From positions 82,820-146,819 of the forward strand of contig CBFGXE010000004.1 in assembly GCA_965652645.1 (NCBI GenBank): a stretch of 64,000 bases of DNA. The letters run 5' to 3'. Shown one piece after another: positions 7,970-16,142 of this stretch. The first letter of the stretch is position 1. Every line of letters begins with the position of its first letter. Origin of the DNA: ZC4RG30 sp965652645. Lineage in GTDB: Bacteria; Pseudomonadota; Gammaproteobacteria; Steroidobacterales; Steroidobacteraceae. The notes beneath the pieces were generated by a model that saw only the letters and a list, made by a program, of their open reading frames with translations, ran no database searches and was not told the DNA's origin. The translations under genes were made by a program, and so were the position numbers.

Positions 7970-8460
7970 AACCGCTGGTCGGCATCATCATGGGTTCGCA
8001 GTCCGACTGGGAGACGCTCCACCCGGCCGCCGACCTGCTCACCGAACTGGGCATTGCCCATGAGGTCAAGGTGGTGTCCGCCCACCGCACGCCTGACCTG
8101 CTGTTCGAATACGCCGCCGCAGCCGAGGGCCGGGGACTCGCCGCCATCATCGCCGGTGCCGGCGGGGCCGCCCACCTGCCGGGCATGACCGCCGCGAAAA
8201 CGCGGGTGCCGGTGCTGGGCGTGCCAGTGCAGTCGAAGGCGCTCAACGGCCTGGATTCGCTGCTGTCCATCGTGCAGATGCCCAAGGGCGTGCCGGTGGC
8301 CACCTTCGCCATCGGCACCGCCGGGGCCGCCAACGCCGCGCTGTTCGCCGCCGCCATCATTGCCCTCCACGACGCCCGCGTGGCCGCCGCGCTCGACGGC
8401 TTCCGCGCCAGGCAGACCGGGTCGGTCCTCGAGCATCCCGATCCCCGCCAGCCGGCATGA
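7966..8460 (+). CDS. purE: 5-(carboxyamino)imidazole ribonucleotide mutase
   Basis: PurE converts N5-CAIR to CAIR in purine synthesis. The 164-residue class I protein has GIIMGSQSDW at residue 5, VVSAHRTPD near 42 (the catalytic His), IAGAGGAAHLPGM near 63 and VPVQSKALNGLDSLLS near 87. The start overlaps the yjgA stop and the stop overlaps the purK start (ATGA at both ends), implying translational coupling. The C-terminal ~15 residues are slightly extended. The substrate for this enzyme is made by the adjacent PurK. Confidence 0.97.
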   Translation: MKPLVGIIMGSQSDWETLHPAADLLTELGIAHEVKVVSAHRTPDLLFEYAAAAEGRGLAAIIAGAGGAAHLPGMTAAKTRVPVLGVPVQSKALNGLDSLLSIVQMPKGVPVATFAIGTAGAANAALFAAAIIALHDARVAAALDGFRARQTGSVLEHPDPRQPA

Positions 8461-9551
8461 CCGTCGGCGTGCTGGGCGCCGGCCAGCTGGGGCGCATGAT
8501 GGCGCTGGCCGGCTATCCGCTGGGCATGGATTTCCTGTTCCTCGACCAGGCCACCGGTACGCCGGCGCACCAGGTCGCCCCCTCGCTGGTCGGCGGCTTC
8601 ACCGATGCGGCGCTGCTGGAGGAGCTGGCGCGGCGCTGCGAGGTGGTGACCGTCGACTGGGAGAACGTGCCGGCCGCCGCGCTGGATGCGCTGGAATTGC
8701 GCACCCGCATCGCCCCGCCGCGCAGCGCGCTGGCCACCGCGCAGGACCGCCTGCTCGAGAAGAACCTCTTCGCCGCGCTGCGCATCCCCACCAACCGCAA
8801 CCAGGCGGTGGATTCCGAGGCCGACCTGCAGCGCGCGGTGCAGGAGATCGGCCTGCCCGGCGTGCTCAAGACGCGCCGGCTGGGCTATGACGGCAAGGGC
8901 CAGCGCGTGCTGCGCAAGCCGGCCGACGTCGGGGCAGCCTGGCAGGAGATGGGTTCCGTACCGCTGATCTACGAGCAGATGGTGCGCTTCGACTACGAGG
9001 TCTCCGCCATCGGCGTACGCGGCCTCGACGGCCGGTTCGCCATGTATCCGCTGAACCGCAACCTGCACCGGGACGGCATCCTGAGGCTCACCCGCGCGCC
9101 GTGGAAGGCGGTGACCCTGGAGCGCGAAGCACGCCGCACCCTGCGCAAGGTGATGGAGCATTTCGACTACGTCGGCGTGCTGGCCATCGAGTTCTTCGTG
9201 CAGCGCGGCCGGCTGCTGGCCAACGAGATGGCGCCCCGCGTGCACAATTCCGGCCACTGGACCATCGAGGGGGCTGTCACCAGCCAGTTCGAGAACCACC
9301 TGCGGGCCATCACCGGCCTGCCGCTGGGCGACACTTCCGCCCGCGGCCACAGCGCCATGCTGAACCTGATCTCGGAAATGCCCGGCCGGGCGACCCTGCT
9401 GGCCGAGCCGGGCCTGCACGTGCACGACTACGGCAAGTCGCCGCGGCCCGGCCGCAAGCTCGGGCACGTGACTATTGTCGAATCCACTGCCCGGAGGGCC
9501 GACCAGCGCGCCGCGCGCCTGTTGCGGCGGTTCGAATCCCGTAAACTCTGA
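8457..9551 (+). CDS. purK: 5-(carboxyamino)imidazole ribonucleotide synthase
   Basis: PurK carboxylates AIR to N5-CAIR with ATP and bicarbonate. The 364-residue ATP-grasp protein has VGVLGAGQLGRMMALAGYPL at the N-terminus, TRRLGYDGKGQRV near residue 140, EQMVRFDYEVSAIGVR near 175 and EMAPRVHNSGHWTIEGA near 255. Length is typical. ATG 8457 overlaps the purE stop. The end of the gene contains GGTTCGAATCC, which resembles a tRNA T-loop but codes for ordinary PurK residues. The next gene starts four bases later. Confidence 0.97.
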   Translation: MTVGVLGAGQLGRMMALAGYPLGMDFLFLDQATGTPAHQVAPSLVGGFTDAALLEELARRCEVVTVDWENVPAAALDALELRTRIAPPRSALATAQDRLLEKNLFAALRIPTNRNQAVDSEADLQRAVQEIGLPGVLKTRRLGYDGKGQRVLRKPADVGAAWQEMGSVPLIYEQMVRFDYEVSAIGVRGLDGRFAMYPLNRNLHRDGILRLTRAPWKAVTLEREARRTLRKVMEHFDYVGVLAIEFFVQRGRLLANEMAPRVHNSGHWTIEGAVTSQFENHLRAITGLPLGDTSARGHSAMLNLISEMPGRATLLAEPGLHVHDYGKSPRPGRKLGHVTIVESTARRADQRAARLLRRFESRKL

Positions 9552-9555
9552 CCCG

Positions 9556-10893
9556 ATGTACATGGAGTCCTTCCAACTGCGGGAACAGCCCTTCCGGCTC
9601 AGTCCGGACCCGGACTTCCTGTACCTGTCGAAGGCCCATTCACGCGCCAAGGCGTACATGGAGTCCACCATCTGGTTCACGGATGGTTTTGTGGTCATCA
9701 CCGGCGAGATCGGCTCGGGCAAGACCACCCTGATCGAGACCTTCCTGCGCGAGCTGGAGAAAGACGTCGTCGTCGCCCAGATCACCCAGACGCAGGTGTC
9801 GCCGCTGGAGTTCCTGCAGTCGGTGCTGGTGCAGTTCGGCTTCTCGCCCTTCAAGATGAAGAAGGTCGAGCTGCTGGCCACGCTCAACACCTTCCTCATC
9901 GAGCAGTACAGCGCGCGCCGCAAGGTGGTGCTCATCGTCGATGAGGCGCAGAACCTGTCCCTCTCCACGCTCGAGGAGATCCGGCTGCTGTCCGGCATCG
10001 AGACCACCAAGGAGAAGGTGCTGCGCATCATCCTGGCCGGGCAGCCCGAGCTCAACGCCAAGCTCGACATGCCCGAGCTGGTGCAGCTCACGCAGCGCGT
10101 GCGCCTGCGCTTCCACCTCTCGGCGCTGTCGCCGGAGGACACCCGCGGCTACATCCTGCATCGCCTGGAGGTGGCCGGCTCCGGCGGACGGGAGATCTTC
10201 GCCGAAGACACCCATCCGGTCATCTACCGTTATACCGGCGGCGTGCCGCGCCTGATCAACACGCTGTGCGAGACGGCGATGATGGCGGCCTTCTCCGACG
10301 ACCGGAACGTGGTCACGGTGGCCGACGTGGAGGCAGCCATTGCCGAGCTGCGCTGGAAGGAATTCAGCGAGCGCACGCGTGGCCTGGCCGAGGGGCCGGA
10401 TGCCACCTCCTCCACCGGCCGCTTCGCCACGCGGCGGGGCCCGGGCCTCTACATCGGCCCCGAGGATGGCAGCCAGACCGGCAACCTCCCGCAGCAGCTC
10501 GCGAAGCTGGTGGTGGTGACGGAAGGCCGCACGGTGGGTGAGCTGCCGCTGGCCATGGGCCGCACCATCATCGGCCGCACGCCCGACAACGACCTGCAGA
10601 TCGACAGCCGCTTCGTGAGCCGGCACCACTGCCAGGTCATCACCAAGGCCGATGCCTGCGTGGTCGAGGACCTCAACAGCACCAACGGCATCATGATCAA
10701 GTCGCGGCGCGTGCGCCGCCACAACCTCAATGATGGCGACGTGATCTCCATCGGCAAGCACGACCTGATCTACGTGGACCAGCGCGCCAGCGCTTCAGGC
10801 AATCATCCGATCCCCACGCTGCAGGCCGTGGACGACCTGCCCGCCGATGCGGAGGATGATGACGCCGGGCACGGCTCGACGCAGCGGCTCTAG
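9556..10893 (+). CDS. ExeA-type AAA ATPase fused to a C-terminal FHA domain
   Basis: Residues 1-280 form an ExeA/GspA-like ATPase: YLSKAHSRAKAYM near 20, Walker A GEIGSGKTT near 50, Walker B VVLIVDEAQNLS near 125, sensor-like AGQPELNAKL and a lid with TGGVPRLINTLCE. Residues ~318-415 form an FHA domain with GRTIIGRTPDNDLQI, SRFVSRHHCQV and DLNSTNGIMI, the residues that bind phosphothreonine. ExeA proteins normally work with ExeB on the cell wall during secretin assembly; no partner gene is nearby. The gene follows purK by four bases (ATG 9556, or 9562) with TAAACT eight bases before the ATG. The specific role is unknown. Confidence 0.85.
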   Translation: MYMESFQLREQPFRLSPDPDFLYLSKAHSRAKAYMESTIWFTDGFVVITGEIGSGKTTLIETFLRELEKDVVVAQITQTQVSPLEFLQSVLVQFGFSPFKMKKVELLATLNTFLIEQYSARRKVVLIVDEAQNLSLSTLEEIRLLSGIETTKEKVLRIILAGQPELNAKLDMPELVQLTQRVRLRFHLSALSPEDTRGYILHRLEVAGSGGREIFAEDTHPVIYRYTGGVPRLINTLCETAMMAAFSDDRNVVTVADVEAAIAELRWKEFSERTRGLAEGPDATSSTGRFATRRGPGLYIGPEDGSQTGNLPQQLAKLVVVTEGRTVGELPLAMGRTIIGRTPDNDLQIDSRFVSRHHCQVITKADACVVEDLNSTNGIMIKSRRVRRHNLNDGDVISIGKHDLIYVDQRASASGNHPIPTLQAVDDLPADAEDDDAGHGSTQRL

Positions 10894-11669
10894 CCGGCCC
10901 TGAATGCGGCCACCGCCTCCCGGGCGGCCCGCCGCATCAATCCCTGGTCCGAAGACACGATGAAGGCGCTGACGCCCAGCCCGCGCAGCCAGGCCACGTC
11001 CGGCGAATCGGCACGATCCACGTGCGCGCACAGGGCCTTGCCCGCGGCACGTGCCGCGGCGGCGATCTGCTCGGTGGCCTTGACCACCGGTGCCGCCGCG
11101 GTGCCATCGCAGCCCAGCGCGCAGGCCAGGTCACCCCGCCCGATGAACACGGCATCCAGTCCCGGCACGGCCATGATGGACGGAAGCACGGCCAGCGCCG
11201 CCACGTCCTCCACCATGGCCAGCACCGCGGTGCCGGCATCGCCAGCAGCGATGTGCTCCTGGAAGCCGGCGCGCCCATATCCGCCGGCACGGGAGGAATT
11301 GGTGAAGCCGCGCCGGCCACCGCGGTAGCGGGCCTCGGCCACCACGGCCTGCGCGCGCGCGCCGGAATCCACATGCGGCACCAGCACGCCCTGCGCCCCG
11401 CAATCCAGCGGGGGCAGGATGTCGCGCGCTTCGGCGCCGGGCACGCGCACCAGCACCGCGAGGTCCGCTGCACGCCCCCCCAGGATCATCGCGTCGACGG
11501 TGACGCGGTCGAAGGGCGCATGCTCCTGGTCGACCACCACGAAGTCGAGACCCGCGGCGCCGGCCACTTCCACGACGGGGCTGGCCGGCGTCTTGATGAA
11601 GGTGCCCAGCAGCGGCTCGCGCGCCAGCAGGCGCGCGCGGAAGCGCTCATCGACGCGTGCGGTGGCCAT
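10890..11669 (-). CDS. HpcH/HpaI-family aldolase
   Basis: This 259-residue class II (metal-dependent) pyruvate aldolase-like protein resembles HpaI and RhmA. FVVVDQEHAPFD near residue 45 carries the catalytic His, VLVRVPG near 72 the active-site Arg, AMVEDVAALA near 145 a metal-ligand Glu and AVFIGRGDLACALG near 170 a metal-ligand Asp. Such enzymes split 4-hydroxy-2-keto acids to pyruvate and an aldehyde; the substrate cannot be read. It is the last gene of a seven-gene leftward operon, nine bases after an amidohydrolase gene, and overlaps the convergent ExeA-FHA gene by four bases. Confidence 0.88.
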   Translation of the reverse strand: MATARVDERFRARLLAREPLLGTFIKTPASPVVEVAGAAGLDFVVVDQEHAPFDRVTVDAMILGGRAADLAVLVRVPGAEARDILPPLDCGAQGVLVPHVDSGARAQAVVAEARYRGGRRGFTNSSRAGGYGRAGFQEHIAAGDAGTAVLAMVEDVAALAVLPSIMAVPGLDAVFIGRGDLACALGCDGTAAAPVVKATEQIAAAARAAGKALCAHVDRADSPDVAWLRGLGVSAFIVSSDQGLMRRAAREAVAAFRAG

Positions 11670-11678
11670 GTCGCAACC

Positions 11679-12521
11679 CTAGCCGAAGTAGAGCCTCAGC
11701 GCCGTATCGGTGATGCGGCGGCGCGCGGCCGCCGAGGGCACCCATTGCTCGAACCAGCGCAGCGTGTCGGCGTAGGTGACGCTTTCGTGGCCCACGAAGG
11801 GACAGTCGCTGCCCCACAGCAGGCGCTCGGTGCCGGCTTCGGCGAGCAGCCGTCCGGCCGTGGCCTGCGCCAGGTCCATCGCCACCGGATCGGGGTGCCC
11901 GGTGCCCTGCGATTCCCAGGTGAGGCGGAAGCCGGCGGAAAGCTTCACCCAGGTGCGTCCGCGCGCGATGGAACGCAGCACGGCCTGGAAACCCTCGCCG
12001 TCCAGTCCCTGCGCCACGTCCGGGTGCGCGAAGTGATCCAGCACCACGCGTGCGCCGCTGGCCTCCAGCGCCGGCAGCACCTGCGGCATCAGCCGCCCCT
12101 CCAGCGCCACGTGCACGTGCCAGTCGAGGTCGGCCACGCGCCGCAGCAGCAGCTTCCAGTCCTCGGCGGCCAGGTCCGGCAGCTCGCGCCGCCGCGAGAG
12201 CTGCAGGCGCACGCCAACCACGCCGTCGGCCTTCATGCGCTCCAGCGTGTAGCGGTCGGTGCGGGGGTCGATGTTGACGGTGCCCCGCAGCCGCCTGTGC
12301 CGCCGCAACGCCTCGATCATGTAGTCGTTGTACCTGCCGAAGATGCTGATGCCCGCGATCACGCCGAAATGCACGCCGTGCGCGTCCAGCACCTTCAGGT
12401 AGTCCTCGGCGGTGAAGCTGTATTCCGGCCGCATCCAGGCCGAGTCCGCCAGCGGCATGTCCGCCGTGAAGATGTGCGCGTGCGCATCGACCACCGGCGG
12501 GTCGGCCGGCATCACGCTCAT
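11679..12521 (-). CDS. amidohydrolase-2 family metal-dependent hydrolase (PDC-lactonase-like)
   Basis: The 280-residue TIM-barrel protein has VDAHAHIF near residue 12 (the HxH of strand 1), ARVVLDHFAHPD near 160 and LLWGSDCPFVGHE near 240, where the Asp is the catalytic or metal-binding residue. The pattern fits the 2-pyrone-4,6-dicarboxylate lactonase (LigI) and amidohydrolase-2 families, which open lactones or decarboxylate aromatic acids. The exact reaction is unknown. Its ATG at 12521 overlaps the stop of the cupin gene, so translation is probably coupled. Confidence 0.85.
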   Translation of the reverse strand: MSVMPADPPVVDAHAHIFTADMPLADSAWMRPEYSFTAEDYLKVLDAHGVHFGVIAGISIFGRYNDYMIEALRRHRRLRGTVNIDPRTDRYTLERMKADGVVGVRLQLSRRRELPDLAAEDWKLLLRRVADLDWHVHVALEGRLMPQVLPALEASGARVVLDHFAHPDVAQGLDGEGFQAVLRSIARGRTWVKLSAGFRLTWESQGTGHPDPVAMDLAQATAGRLLAEAGTERLLWGSDCPFVGHESVTYADTLRWFEQWVPSAAARRRITDTALRLYFG

Positions 12522-13432
12522 GCACCACCCTCGGGCATGGGGTATTCGGCGGCATTGAGCACCCAGCCGGACTGCTTCGAGAAGTCCACGCGCGGCGGCG
12601 CGAAGATGTCCACCAGCTGGTTGCCGGAAGTTTCGGTGGCGGCCGAGGTGTGGATGGCCGGCGGCGGGATCACCGCGATGGACGGCGCCGGGCAATGCTC
12701 ATGGTCATCCGCGCGCCAGTGCTGCTGGTTGGCCGTCCACGGCCAGCGGATGTGGTGCACGAAGGCACCCTTGATGGCCAGCGAGCACTGCTCGAAATCC
12801 TCGTGGTGGTGCGGCGAGAGTTTCGTGGTATCCCGCGGCGCCGGCTCCCAGGGCAGCATGTTGATCATCATGGTGGTGCAGCGGAAGATGCGGCCGAAGC
12901 GGCCGGGTTCCGGCGGCACGTCGAGGCTGTAGTGCCGGATGCGAAAGCCATCCGGCGGCGCCGGCCAGGGCTGGAAAGGCGGGATGTTCGGGTGCGCCTG
13001 GGCATAGTCATCCGCGTTCGCGCACAGCGCGGCGAGGTCCGCATTGCGCGTGGAGAACACACGGATGAGCTGCCCGCCCTGCCGCAGCGTGATGCGGCTG
13101 TCGCCCGGCGGCAGGATGGCCAGCGTGAAGCCGGGGACCTCCACACGCTGCGACCCCGCCTCAAGCACCGCACCGGCGCCGGTCTCCGGCAGCACCAGCA
13201 TGAATTCATCCGGCTGGTCCTGCCGCGTGAACCGGGCACCCGCCTGCACTTCCGAATAGGCCACCACCATGTTCTGGCCGCGGCCATACCAGGTGCGCGC
13301 CTGCGGCGTGGCCTCGGCGGCGGGCTGCTCGTGGAACTTCACGTAGCCGGCGGCGGCAAATCCACCCGGTGCCGACGGTGCACCACGCGCCTGGGGAGCG
13401 AGCCGGGAACGCGGATCGTGGGACTCGTACAT
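12518..13432 (-). CDS. conserved cupin-like protein of unknown function
   Basis: The 304-residue protein looks like a double beta-barrel of the cupin type. The first half (about 45-150) has the FMLVLPETGAGAVLEAG and FTLAILPPGDSR stretches expected of a barrel with few metal ligands. The second half (about 165-290) has LSPHHHEDFEQCSLAIKG at residues 206-223, a His-rich metal-binding motif like cupin motif 1, and VIPPPAIHTSAAT as motif 2. It could be a dioxygenase, isomerase or lactone-processing enzyme; I cannot assign a reaction. It lies inside the seven-gene operon between BKACE and the amidohydrolase. An AGGA precedes the ATG at 13432. Confidence 0.7.
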   Translation of the reverse strand: MYESHDPRSRLAPQARGAPSAPGGFAAAGYVKFHEQPAAEATPQARTWYGRGQNMVVAYSEVQAGARFTRQDQPDEFMLVLPETGAGAVLEAGSQRVEVPGFTLAILPPGDSRITLRQGGQLIRVFSTRNADLAALCANADDYAQAHPNIPPFQPWPAPPDGFRIRHYSLDVPPEPGRFGRIFRCTTMMINMLPWEPAPRDTTKLSPHHHEDFEQCSLAIKGAFVHHIRWPWTANQQHWRADDHEHCPAPSIAVIPPPAIHTSAATETSGNQLVDIFAPPRVDFSKQSGWVLNAAEYPMPEGGA

Positions 13433-13448
13433 CGCTTCGATTCCTGTA

Positions 13449-14378
13449 TCAGAGGCGGACGCGGTCGGCGCCCTTCAGTTTCAGGCGCGTGCGCGCCTCC
13501 TCGGGCGTGGCCGGTTCCAGTGCGTGCTCGCGAAGTATGCGGCAGATTTTCGCCACCTGTTCGACGTTGGTGCGCGCCAGCTGCCCGGGTCCGATGTACA
13601 GGCTGTCCTCCAGCCCCACCCGCACGTTGCCGCCCAGCAGCGCCGCATGGGTGCACATGGCCATCTGGTGCCGGCCTGCGGCGAGCACCGACCATTCCAG
13701 CTCGCGGCCGAACAGGCGCTGGGCGGTGCGCAGCAGGTGCAGCAACTGGTCCAGCTCCGCGCCGATGCCGCCGGGAATGCCCAGCACGAACTGGATGAAC
13801 AGCGGCGGCTCGTAGCGGCGTTTCTCCAGCGCGATGGCCAGGTTGAAAAGCTGGCCCACGTCGTAGCACTCGAACTCGAAGCGCACGCCATGTCCCTCGC
13901 CCAGGCGCTGCATCACCGTGTCGATGTCCTCGAAGGTGTTGCGGAACACGTGCCGGCGCGCGATCTCGCGATAGCCACGCTCCCATTCATGCTGCAGCGA
14001 TGGCAGTTTCTCCAGCGCCATGAAACCGGCGAAATTCATCGTGCCCAGGTTCAGCGAGGTCATCTCCGGGCTCACCCGCTCCGGCGCCTCCAGCCGCTCC
14101 TCCAGGGTCATGCCCGGTCCGCCGCCGGTGGTGATGTTGATGATGGCGTTGCAGCGCGCGCGGATCTGCGGCAGGAACTGCATGAACACCTCCGGGTCCG
14201 CCGTGGGGCTGCCGTCTGCCGGGTTGCGCGCATGCAGGTGCAGCACCGCCGCGCCGGCCCCGGCCGCCGCCACGGACTCCTCGATGATCTGCGCCGGCGT
14301 CAGCGGCAGGTAGGGAGACTGGCTGGGAGTGTGGATGGAGCCGGTGACGGCGCAGGTGACGATGACGGAACGGGACAC
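13449..14378 (-). CDS. beta-keto acid cleavage enzyme (BKACE / Kce family)
   Basis: BKACE enzymes use Zn to transfer a unit between a beta-keto acid and acetyl-CoA, giving acetoacetate and a new CoA ester. The 309-residue protein has the zinc pair in AVLHLHARNP near residue 45, NITTGGGPGMTLEER near 82 and RVGLEDSLYIG near 228, in which Arg, Glu and Asp keep the spacing of the Kce active site. Substrate class cannot be fixed from sequence. The start is a GTG at 14378 behind GAGGTCACC, a good ribosome-binding site. AacS at 28208 could use the acetoacetate released. Confidence 0.9.
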   Translation of the reverse strand: MSRSVIVTCAVTGSIHTPSQSPYLPLTPAQIIEESVAAAGAGAAVLHLHARNPADGSPTADPEVFMQFLPQIRARCNAIINITTGGGPGMTLEERLEAPERVSPEMTSLNLGTMNFAGFMALEKLPSLQHEWERGYREIARRHVFRNTFEDIDTVMQRLGEGHGVRFEFECYDVGQLFNLAIALEKRRYEPPLFIQFVLGIPGGIGAELDQLLHLLRTAQRLFGRELEWSVLAAGRHQMAMCTHAALLGGNVRVGLEDSLYIGPGQLARTNVEQVAKICRILREHALEPATPEEARTRLKLKGADRVRL

Positions 14379-14395
14379 GGTGACCTCACGGGCGG

Positions 14396-14845
14396 CTACA
14401 GCTTCGGGTTGGTGGGCGGGATGCCGCCCTGGAACCAGGTCTCGAACCTGCGGTAACTGCAAAGCCAGCGCCCATCGGCCTCGCGCTGCATGCGGTCGGT
14501 GATCAGCGAGATGGTGATCGGCGAATGCGTGGGCAGCACCGGCTTGCCGTCGGCGGCATAGAGGATCAGGTACCAGGTGCAGGTGACGCGCGTGTCGCTC
14601 TCGAACTGCACGCGGAAGTTGGTGACGGCGTGCACCACGGTACGCGCGCCGCGCTTCTCGCGCCACTCGTAGAAGGCGCGGATCTTCTCCCGGCCCTTGT
14701 AGGTTTCCTCCGGGCCGACGAATTCCGCGTCCTCGGTGTAGTACCCGGGCGCGTTGCGGCCCCAGTTGGTGTCCACGTCGTGCCAGTACTCGTGCAGCAG
14801 CGCACTGAGTTCCTGGATCACCATCAGCTGTTCGGTCCTGTTCAT
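14396..14845 (-). CDS. SnoaL-like (NTF2-fold) protein
   Basis: The 149-residue single-domain protein begins with a helix containing IQELSALLHEYWHDVDTNWG, followed by YYTEDAEFVGPEETYKGREKI and a C-terminal RRFETWFQGGIPP. This fits the SnoaL/NTF2-like family, which holds small hydrophobic substrates and includes isomerases, cyclases and hydroxylase subunits. No specific activity can be named. Its ATG overlaps the stop of the upstream MFS gene (ATGA), and BKACE follows by 17 bases, so it belongs to the same operon. The large secreted protein at 18957 contains three related domains. Confidence 0.75.
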   Translation of the reverse strand: MNRTEQLMVIQELSALLHEYWHDVDTNWGRNAPGYYTEDAEFVGPEETYKGREKIRAFYEWREKRGARTVVHAVTNFRVQFESDTRVTCTWYLILYAADGKPVLPTHSPITISLITDRMQREADGRWLCSYRRFETWFQGGIPPTNPKL

Positions 14846-16134
14846 CCTGCCACTCCATGTTCCGGCACGGGCTCCGCCAGTTCGCGACCCGCGGTCTCCG
14901 GCAGCAGCAGCGTGGCGAAGATCGCCAGCGCAATGCCCGAGAGCGCGCCGATCAGCATGCCCGTGCTGATGCCAACAAGATTGCCATCGATCATCCAGGC
15001 CACCGGCATGGTGAAGGCCAGGCCGCTCATGGCCCGGCCGAGGTTGTAGGCGAAGGCCTGGCCGGAGCCGCGGATCTCGGTGGGAAACAGTTCGGTGAAG
15101 TAGGGCCCGAAGGAGGCATACAGGCCGAACTGGAAGAAGCCATAGACCAGGCCCGCCGGCAGCAGTGTCCAGGCCGAGTTGCCCAGCGGCGCCAGCAGGT
15201 AGAAGCTGGCCATCACCACGAACCCGGCGCCGAACAGGCGGAACATGTGGCGACGACCCAGGCTGTCGCTGAGGTAGGCATTCACCTGCGCGCCGAAGAA
15301 ACCGCCCGCGCTGTTGATCAGGATGTACAGTCCCGCCACCTTCGCCGACAGGCCGCGCTCGGCCTGCAGGAACACGCTCAGGTAGTTGCTGATGGAATAG
15401 GCAGCGCCCTGGATGCCGATGGCCAGCAGCGACGTCAGCACGGTGATGCGCAGCGCCTTCGGTGCGAAGATGGCCCAGGGATACACGGCGCGCCGCTCGG
15501 CCTGCAGGCGCTGGCGCGTCTTGAGGTAGATCTCCGAGTCATCGTCGGAGCGGCGCACGAAGAACACCAGCAGCGCCGGCAGGATTCCCACCCAGAAGGC
15601 CACGCGCCATCCATATTCCAGGGGCAGCGCGCCCACCAGCGGCCCGGCCAGCAATGCCGCGAGGCCCGTGCCGACAGGCGCCGCGCTCTGCACGGGGCCC
15701 ACCGCCCTGCCGCGGTGGGCAGGAGCGATCATCTCGCCCAGCAGCACCGCGCCCACGGCCCACTCGGCGCCGAAGCCCAGGCCCTGCAGCACGCGCAGCA
15801 CGAACAGCTGTTCGTACGTCTGTGCAAAGCCGGACAGGAAGGAAAACAGCGAGAACCACAGGATGGTCAGCTGCAGCAGTCGTGCGCGCCCGAACCGGTC
15901 GCAAAGCAGGCCGCCGATCCAGCCACCCACGGCCGCCGCGACGAAGTTGGCGGTGTTGATGGACTGCGCTTCGGTGAGTGACATGCCGAACGCCACCATC
16001 AGCGTCGGGATCATGAAGGAGAACACCAGGGCGTCCATGGAATCCAGCGCCCACGCGGCGGTGCAGGTCCAGAACACCCTTCGCACCCGCGCATTCGCGG
16101 AGTGGTACCAGCCGAAGGGTGAACGGACCGCCAT
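14842..16134 (-). CDS. MFS transporter, probably organic-acid importer
   Basis: The 430-residue protein has about 12 hydrophobic segments in the inner membrane. The MFS loop motif appears as GGLLCDRFGRARLLQ near residue 78, and LRVLQGLGFGAEWAVGAVLLGE near 113 is typical of the sugar/organic-acid (SHS or AAHS-like) branch. It is expected to take up an acidic pathway substrate by proton symport, but the compound is unknown. It is the second gene of the operon, eight bases after the Fe-dependent dehydrogenase gene and overlapping the SnoaL-like gene by four bases. Confidence 0.85.
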   Translation of the reverse strand: MAVRSPFGWYHSANARVRRVFWTCTAAWALDSMDALVFSFMIPTLMVAFGMSLTEAQSINTANFVAAAVGGWIGGLLCDRFGRARLLQLTILWFSLFSFLSGFAQTYEQLFVLRVLQGLGFGAEWAVGAVLLGEMIAPAHRGRAVGPVQSAAPVGTGLAALLAGPLVGALPLEYGWRVAFWVGILPALLVFFVRRSDDDSEIYLKTRQRLQAERRAVYPWAIFAPKALRITVLTSLLAIGIQGAAYSISNYLSVFLQAERGLSAKVAGLYILINSAGGFFGAQVNAYLSDSLGRRHMFRLFGAGFVVMASFYLLAPLGNSAWTLLPAGLVYGFFQFGLYASFGPYFTELFPTEIRGSGQAFAYNLGRAMSGLAFTMPVAWMIDGNLVGISTGMLIGALSGIALAIFATLLLPETAGRELAEPVPEHGVAG

Positions 16135-16142
16135 GGCCGGGC

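Noticed and set aside
9520..9551. tRNA-like T-loop GGTTCGAATCC near the end of purK
   Set aside because: The flanking bases do not pair as a T stem, no acceptor or anticodon arm is present, and the bases code the PurK C-terminus. It is chance similarity.
7953..10142. 729-codon minus-strand frame across yjgA, purE, purK and the ExeA gene
   Set aside because: It spans four well-supported genes on the other strand, is low-complexity and has no family resemblance.
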